Source of the DNA: Rhodosorus marinus | Taxonomy: Eukaryota; Rhodophyta; Stylonematophyceae; Stylonematales; Stylonemataceae | Length of the DNA stretch: 64,000 bases | Assembly (NCBI GenBank): GCA_029953675.1 | Contig: JAMWBK010000010.1 | Location: forward strand, 620,001-684,000 | Reading direction: 5' to 3' | Part shown: in pieces, positions 58,278 to 64,000 of the stretch | Layout of the letters: each line of letters opens with the position of its first letter | How positions within the stretch are numbered: the first letter of the stretch is position 1 | Translations under genes and position numbers: made by a program | Notes under the pieces: model-generated | Seen by the model: the letters and a program-made list of their open reading frames with translations, nothing else | Told to the model about the DNA's origin: nothing | Database searches by the model: none

Positions 58278-59111
58278 CAAATTGTGATCGGCGCCACTCA
58301 TAACTTGAACAAGAGTGCACCTGTATCTTGAAAGAAGTCGACGACAGATGGAGATTCTTTCCTGAGTGGTTCTTGTTCGGTTTTTTATCGAGCCATCCGA
58401 ATGCTCTGCGATGGGTATATTCCGAGAACACGACTGTATGGTGGCCAGCTCTCATTCCCGCCGAGCGCCTGTACGTCGTAAACGCAATTCTCTCCGGAAA
58501 TCCTGAAGCATCAACCCGCCAAGATCACGGTCCCAACTGCATAACGTAATATGTACAAACTACACAGAAACCAAAGTCAAAGTATCTATTCTCAATGAAC
58601 TTGTAAATGATTGAAAACGAACAACAAGATGCCTAGAAACACAGCCTTGCGAGAAAAAATCCCTCCTCGGGTCACCAATGGATACCACGTCGCCTCGAAC
58701 GCCCCGCTATGAACCCTTCGCAATCACCTTTTGAAGTCTTTGCTTAGCCACTGCCAAACACAGCTGAGCAATCGGAGAAGATCCGATAGTTTCAGTGCCT
58801 GATGGTATTCTATCGACCGGAGTACGAATATACCCTTCCTGCCATGTAGTGGTTGTTGTAGATCCATCGAAGAGCGATCACGATGAGGATCTCTCATCTA
58901 GATCTTCGTCCAAAACACATTGTTTACTAGGCAGACCCTGGTGAGGGTTCGATCACAGGTGTTCAGGACGAGTTGAGCAAGGTGAGGATGTGACACTTAT
59001 GAATATCTTCTTGGCAGCGAGGGTTGTGACAGGGCACTGTTTAACAAAGGAGGCCTGCCGATGAGTAGGCACTTCTAGGCTGAGGTTTATGGTGGACTAG
59101 GAAGACTAATC
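58278..59111. other. Intergenic
   Basis: 3' UTR of the preceding gene and promoter of Deg. No exon recognised. Confidence 0.45.
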
Positions 59112-61111
59112 ATGATAAGGGTCACTTCTGGGCCCAGTTGCTGGAGACTTTTGGGACACCGTATTGGCTGTCGGGGGTATCAGACTGGGAGTCCAGGTCT
59201 AGTACCTGGCAGTAGACAAGGCAATGGCCTTTTGAACGCTGTAGTTAAAGTGTTTAGCACTCAGAATACTCCAGATTTTTCGATGCCGTGGCAGAACAAA
59301 CCTCACGAGTATACGACTGGATCCGGGTTCATCGCAAGGACCCCAGTTGGTCTCCGTGTTCTAACTAATGCCCACCTGGTAGCGGATACCACCTTCGTCC
59401 AGGTTAGAAAACACGGAAACTCGGAACGCTTCGAGGCAAGCGTGGAGGCACTAGCTCACGAGTGCGATGTCGCAATGCTGAACGTTGAGGATAAGAAGTT
59501 CTGGGCGAACTCAGACCCTCTAGTCTTCGCAGATGAACTACCACAGCTCCAGGACAGCATCTCTGTTATCGGTGGGGGGTGCTTAAAACAACTGAAAAGA
59601 GGAAGCGCTGTAAAGCGTGGGTACTGATCGTCGGCTCTGATGACGTTCGTCGGCTTAGGCTACCCCACGGGAGGCGACAACCTATCCGTCACAAGCGGTG
59701 TGGTCAGCAGAATCGAGATGCAACAATATACACACGCCGCCACCAGTCTGCTGGCGGTTCAAATTGACGCAGCAATCAACAGCGGCAATTCTGGTGGACC
59801 GGCCGTCAAGGACGGGTGGGTTTACGGTATCGCCTTTCAGAACCTAGCAGGAGCGGATGGCATTGGATTTGTCATTCCAACTCCCGTAATTCATCATTTC
59901 CTGGACAGTGTTAACTCAGAGTCGGGGTAAGTCTAGAAACGACGTTTGAGGTTACCTTTCCCCGTTCTCACCATAACCCCACCTCGCTCTGCTCTGAAAA
60001 CCAGGTACCAGAGATTCTGCGATCTGGAAGTAAAGTGTCAGGTACTCTAAGATTCAGTCTCTGCGTTCGGAGCACCTTGAAGCCTAGAATGGCCCGCTCT
60101 AACTCAAGGCTTTTGGCGAACTCTATAGGACATGGAAAATGATCATTTACGCAAGTACTACGGGATGACAGGGCATGATAGCGGGGTGCTCATCAACAAG
60201 ATTGCACCTCTGAGCTCTGTATCAGGTCTATTGAAGCCTGGAGATGTTCTGACGAGCTTCGACGATGTCCCCATCGCAAACGATGGCACTGTAGATCACC
60301 CTATCACCGGGCGGATCAACTTTCAGCACCTCGTATCGATGAAGAAGGTCGGAGAGATTGCTAGATTGGGCGCGATCAGAGACCGGAAAAAAATCCAGCT
60401 GAATGCACCCATGGCTGCACCGAACTATCTTGTGGTAGGGTTTACACATTTCAATACTCTGAGTAATGCCAACTTTTCCGGCAGCGACCAAACTTAACAG
60501 CGAGCACTCTCGTCCATACGATAGCCAGTGCACAGCTTTGATCGTGACCCACGGTACTTTGTCATCGGAGGACTCGTCTTCACTCCCCTGTCACAAGCTT
60601 TTCTGCAGGAGTATGGAGAGGACTGGGCCAACACAGCACCGAGAAGGCTGGTGAACACAGCTCTCTATGACCTTCCGAAGAAAAACTTAGCAGAAGTAAG
60701 TACAGAACAGGATAGGACACGAATTGACCCAGATGAACTGAGAATCGTACTTTTGTGCCTATGTCCTAGGCGATAGTCTTAGCAGACGTTCTCCCGCATA
60801 GAATCACCGCGGGATATCAGAAGCTGGTAGACCTGAGACTGCTGAAATTTAATGGAGTAGAAGTGCGGAACTTGAGTCACTTGGTGAAGCTCGTACAGAA
60901 GAGTACGGGACGTTTCTTCAGGTGTGTCTTCCTACGAACTCCCAACTCCTTCCTTGTAGCAGAAATCTCACGACGAGACTACCTAACCACTGCTTTCAGG
61001 TTTGAGCTTGAGGACGATAGGGAGATAGTACTCCTTGCGGACACAACACGCAGGGCAAGTCAGTCGATACTTAAACGCTATCGAATTCAAGCACCGCAGT
61101 ATGCACTATAA
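59112..61111 (+). CDS. Deg/HtrA-type serine protease with PDZ domains (plant Deg9/Deg2-like)
   Basis: ATP-independent trypsin-like protease of 501 residues in seven exons: 59112-59571, 59659-59926, 60005-60041, 60129-60434, 60525-60695, 60770-60921 and 61000-61111. Introns are 74-90 bp, and the third exon is only 37 bp. Catalytic triad: His88 in TNAHLV, Asp119 in HECDVAML and Ser198 in [11 protein letters not shown]. The first PDZ domain follows ([31 protein letters not shown]). The second region, [20 protein letters not shown] and [14 protein letters not shown], is characteristic of the plant/fungal-type Deg enzymes rather than bacterial DegP. The first 35 residues are basic and Ser/Gly-rich, possibly an organelle targeting peptide; Deg9 in plants is nuclear, Deg2 plastidial, so location is open. 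Complete gene. Confidence 0.94.
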
Positions 61112-62266
61112 GCGAGAGTCACCAGACAAGCGGCGGACGGGGGTTATCCCCGAGTTGTAAACTAGAAATTTTGTTCATCCTGATAACCTTCCAGCATGCT
61201 ATCCTCCTAGACTCCGTCCAGGATTGGAATCCTGTTCTAAACAGAACTGTTTACGGTACCACCGTGGATGGCGTTCATGACACAGCACAGTGCAAGCAAG
61301 CTTCATCGGATCCTGGCACTGCAACGTCGGATCCGACTCTTTGTACTTTCCTGTTAGCCACAAGATGGGAGGCGCTGATATCTAAAGGACGTTTATTAGG
61401 GCCAAAGGGATCAGTAGGAAGATCGATACGAAAACTACTCGCTCAACCATCCGGTCCTCCCCATTCAATCCAGTCTAGCATAAGGACAGCCTGTACAATC
61501 GAAACCACCCAACCACCACGACTTTATAATAACAATTATTTATTTGAGGTTCAATCAACATACACAGATTTTTCCCGGGAAAACGGAATGGAATGTACTA
61601 GAATTTTCTTCTTCCGCTAAAACATAAAAAACTTAGTGTTTTCGAGTACTGTTCACATGTACTATTGAGTCTTCGGATTTAAGTAAAAAGAAAGAATTTT
61701 CCTCCATGGCGCGCTCTCACCCAAGATTTTAAAATTGGCTTCTTTTATTACGAATAAAGATGATATCATCATATTTTGGCAAATCCTTTAAAATTATATT
61801 TATAAATGGGTTTATCGAATCCAGATTTACGTAGAGATCTTCTTTTTCACAGACCCTGATCTTGGATCCACAATATGTTCCAAATTATTATTATATTGTA
61901 TAATTAGGGTCAAATATGTATATCTTAATCCCCCATCCCCACCCCCCTTTCCAAGTTAGGGGGATATAATATAGTCTTAAATTATGACCGTAAAGAAATT
62001 TCCCGTCGGAAAAAAGGAGCAAGGACAAGCATTGGTCTAGATATTGTGGCCAAGCTGATCATATTGATTTCCAAGGGTTTTGGTTTTTAAGGTGTTTGGC
62101 CTTGAAAAAGGGGGTCTTGTTTTGAAGTCAACGAGCGTTTGGGTTTTTGGGCGGGTTGGGATGAGGGGGGGGGGGGGAGAAGAGAGGAGGAGAAAGAAGG
62201 TGGGATTGAAGAAGGGTAAGGAGTGTTACTCTGAGTGTTTGTGTGTGTGAGGCAGTGAGGGAAGAT

Positions 62267-62318
<52 letters not shown>

Positions 62319-62610
62319 GGAGAAGGGAGAAGGAGAGATTACTCCTCTTTCATTTAATGTTTTGAATCCGAGGCTAGTCTTGGCCACGGGGACCTTTTTT
62401 GTAGCTCGGGTACCTTCTCGGAATGTGTTTGCGGTAGTCGTGGTGGTGTACGCGTTCGAGCTCTGGTTTTTTTTTTATATGTAGATCTGTCCTTTGTGTT
62501 TTATATCTGAGGGGTATTTTTGGGGGCTGGAGACTTGGGTTGCTGTACAGCGGATGGGGGTGGTGAAGGTTTGTAGGAGATTTTGAAGGGTTGGAAATGT
62601 TCTGGGGTCG
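61112..62610. other. Intergenic, AT-rich then purine-rich
   Basis: 61500-62000 is strongly AT-rich; 62160-62340 is G/A-rich and holds the (AG)n tract. A possible TATA-like TTTATATG lies at about 62475. No exon recognised. Confidence 0.45.
62271..62316. repeat. (AG)23 microsatellite
   Basis: 46 nt of uninterrupted AG, about 295 bp upstream of the exonuclease ATG. Confidence 0.95.
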
Positions 62611-64000
62611 ATGTACAGACGACCAGTGTATCTGTTTCTAGAAGGGCTGAAGAATGTGCTGTCCGGAGCCGAGCAGAGAGTCTCGCGGCTGGTGGACGCG
62701 TTGGAAAGCCAGTCCGCTGATGTAAGCGCGATATCAGCGGGTTCCAGCAACGGGATCAGGGCAAATGCAGAGACTGCGACTTCTCAGGCTACAGGCGCCT
62801 ATGCTTCGATCCAAATGCAGGCACAGACTGCGGTTCTTTCTAGTACTGTCCAAGAACCTCCCCCTGGACTGATTTCTACCCCGGTAAGGCCAGGCAGAAG
62901 CTGCTTTGTCTGCAACTGATTAGAGAAACTGAGCTCCATCTGGAACTTCGCTTGTGGGTCTTACCAGGCAATCGTTGGGACCAACACCCAGTCTGGATGC
63001 CATCCAGGACTGCCGAACAATTCTAAGGATCGGATGACAATTCCAATCAACCATAGCTTGGAGGCCACCATCGCTCGGAAAGCTTCGGGCGATGAGACAA
63101 TGAAACTTGGGCGCCAGGAAGCACCGGCGGAGCGGCTGAGGGCGTGAGTACTTGGTTCTTCGTGAGGATGATGATCCCGCCCCTCCAATCCAATGCTAAT
63201 AGAGTTATACTCTATTGCAGGCCCAAGCAAGTTCGTCCCAAGGAGTGGTACGTGATAGACGCCATGAACCTGATCTTCCGTTTCTACCACGCCAGAAACC
63301 TCCATTATAGAGCGAGGCCTTCTTCCTTGAATGAGACGTCGTTGGCAATGTTGTCCATGTTAATTCGTCGATTGATAAGGTTGGTGGACGACCATGCGAA
63401 AGATGGGAATCCCCTCGTCATGGTGTTTGATGCGAGACATCTTGCCACAAAGAGTGGGCAGCGTCTCGCAATCTTGCCAACGTACAAGAAAGGAAGGTAC
63501 TCGCTTTTGTTCAAGATCAAGCTCACTTTTTCTACTCTGTACACGTAGAATTTTCAAAGAACACCAAATCACCCAAAACCGGATAGGGTTTACGCTGATT
63601 AGTTCTTTTTGCGTGCTTTGTACAGACCACCAATGCCAGAGGATCTCAAGCAAATAGTTCCTGAACTCAAAGCCGCGGCGTTTGCGCTGGGCGCGAATCT
63701 GTTAGAGGTGGGCTCTACACGAACGAGGATGGACGTCGATTTGCCCTCTAACTCGTTTCTCTCTCTATTCAGCTCGGTGGCTTCGAGGCTGACGACGTGA
63801 TCGGTAGCCTGGCCACTCAAGTTCGCGACCGTGGGGAGAAGATGTATATTGTTTCCAATGATAAGGATTTTCAACAGCTTCTTGAAGATGATAAGATTTT
63901 CCTGCTTAAACCAGTCTTTAACTCAAAGGAAAAACGCTGGTCGACCATGACGGCAGAAGATTTCCGTGAATCTAACCATGGATTGGAGCCTTGCAAGTAC
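62611..64000 (+). CDS. 5'-3' exonuclease of the PolA/FEN family (cut by right edge)
   Basis: Five exons are visible: 62611-62883, 62968-63143, 63221-63496, 63626-63707 and 63773 to beyond 64000; introns are 84, 77, 129 and 65 bp and all phases agree. The first about 150 residues are Ser/Ala/Gln-rich without motif and could hold a transit peptide. The nuclease domain starts at EWYVIDAMNLIFRFYHA, followed by VMVFDARH (metal-binding Asp), RPPMPEDLKQIVPELK, GGFEADDVIGSLA (paired acidic metal ligands) and YIVSNDKDFQQLL. This is the 5'-3' exonuclease of bacterial DNA polymerase I type. It may be the stand-alone organellar exonuclease known from plants, or the front of a plastid/mitochondrial DNA polymerase; the missing 3' part decides. 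Confidence 0.85.

Noticed and set aside
62160-62340. Possible CRISPR or satellite array in the G/A-rich block
   Set aside because: It is a simple AG dinucleotide tract with purine-rich flanks, without spacers.

Overview
The window reads as nuclear DNA from a photosynthetic eukaryote. Genes lie on both strands about 3 to 4 kb apart. Most are cut by short GT-AG introns of roughly 50-320 bp with GTAAGx-type donors and TAG/CAG acceptors. The gene set mixes core eukaryotic functions (MTR4 RNA helicase, Elongator subunit Elp2, ribosomal protein eS24, a MADS-box factor, a probable Iwr1) with plastid-type functions (an ATP/ADP translocator of the NTT family, a long RelA/SpoT homologue, SppA protease, peroxiredoxin Q, chorismate mutase, a carotenoid-oxygenase-family protein). 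The NTT leader begins MAFVSGF; an early Phe is typical of red-algal and glaucophyte transit peptides. I infer a red alga with moderately intron-rich genes; the species cannot be told from the sequence.

Layout. 1-3230 (-): MTR4 helicase, cut by the left edge. 5143-6803 (+): membrane-anchored TKL kinase. 7945-10510 (+): carotenoid cleavage dioxygenase relative. 11363-12428 (+): unrecognised multi-exon gene. 13.7-16.1 kb: decayed Ty1/copia debris with inverted repeats. 17568-23096 (+): two tandem MFS transporters. 23613-24842 (-): chorismate mutase. 25.2-27.3 kb (-): unrecognised exons, a possible secreted protein and a lumenal C2H2 / single-pass membrane protein. 28158-31303 (-): RSH. 33794-36305 (-): SppA. 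37925-38604 (+): eS24. 38959-41383 (-): Elp2. 42055-42810 (-): PrxQ. 43890-45206 (-): MADS. 45.2-53.4 kb: gene-poor, with low-level repeats. 53557-55455 (+): NTT, intronless. 57300-58277 (+): Iwr1-like. 59112-61111 (+): Deg protease. 62611-64000 (+): 5'-3' exonuclease, cut by the right edge.

Nothing suggests an operon or a dedicated gene cluster. Several genes serve plastid energy exchange, stress signalling and proteolysis (NTT, RSH, SppA, PrxQ), which is usual in an algal nuclear genome. The most unusual observations are: (1) a carotenoid-oxygenase-family gene in which all four iron-ligand histidine positions are replaced; (2) a long RSH with an intact HD hydrolase site but altered synthetase motifs; (3) a secretory-pathway protein with a C2H2 finger in front of a membrane anchor; (4) a membrane-tethered TKL kinase with HKD in place of HRD; (5) an intronless NTT among intron-containing neighbours. 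All exon boundaries were read by eye from splice signals, frame continuity and remembered family motifs; no alignment was run.
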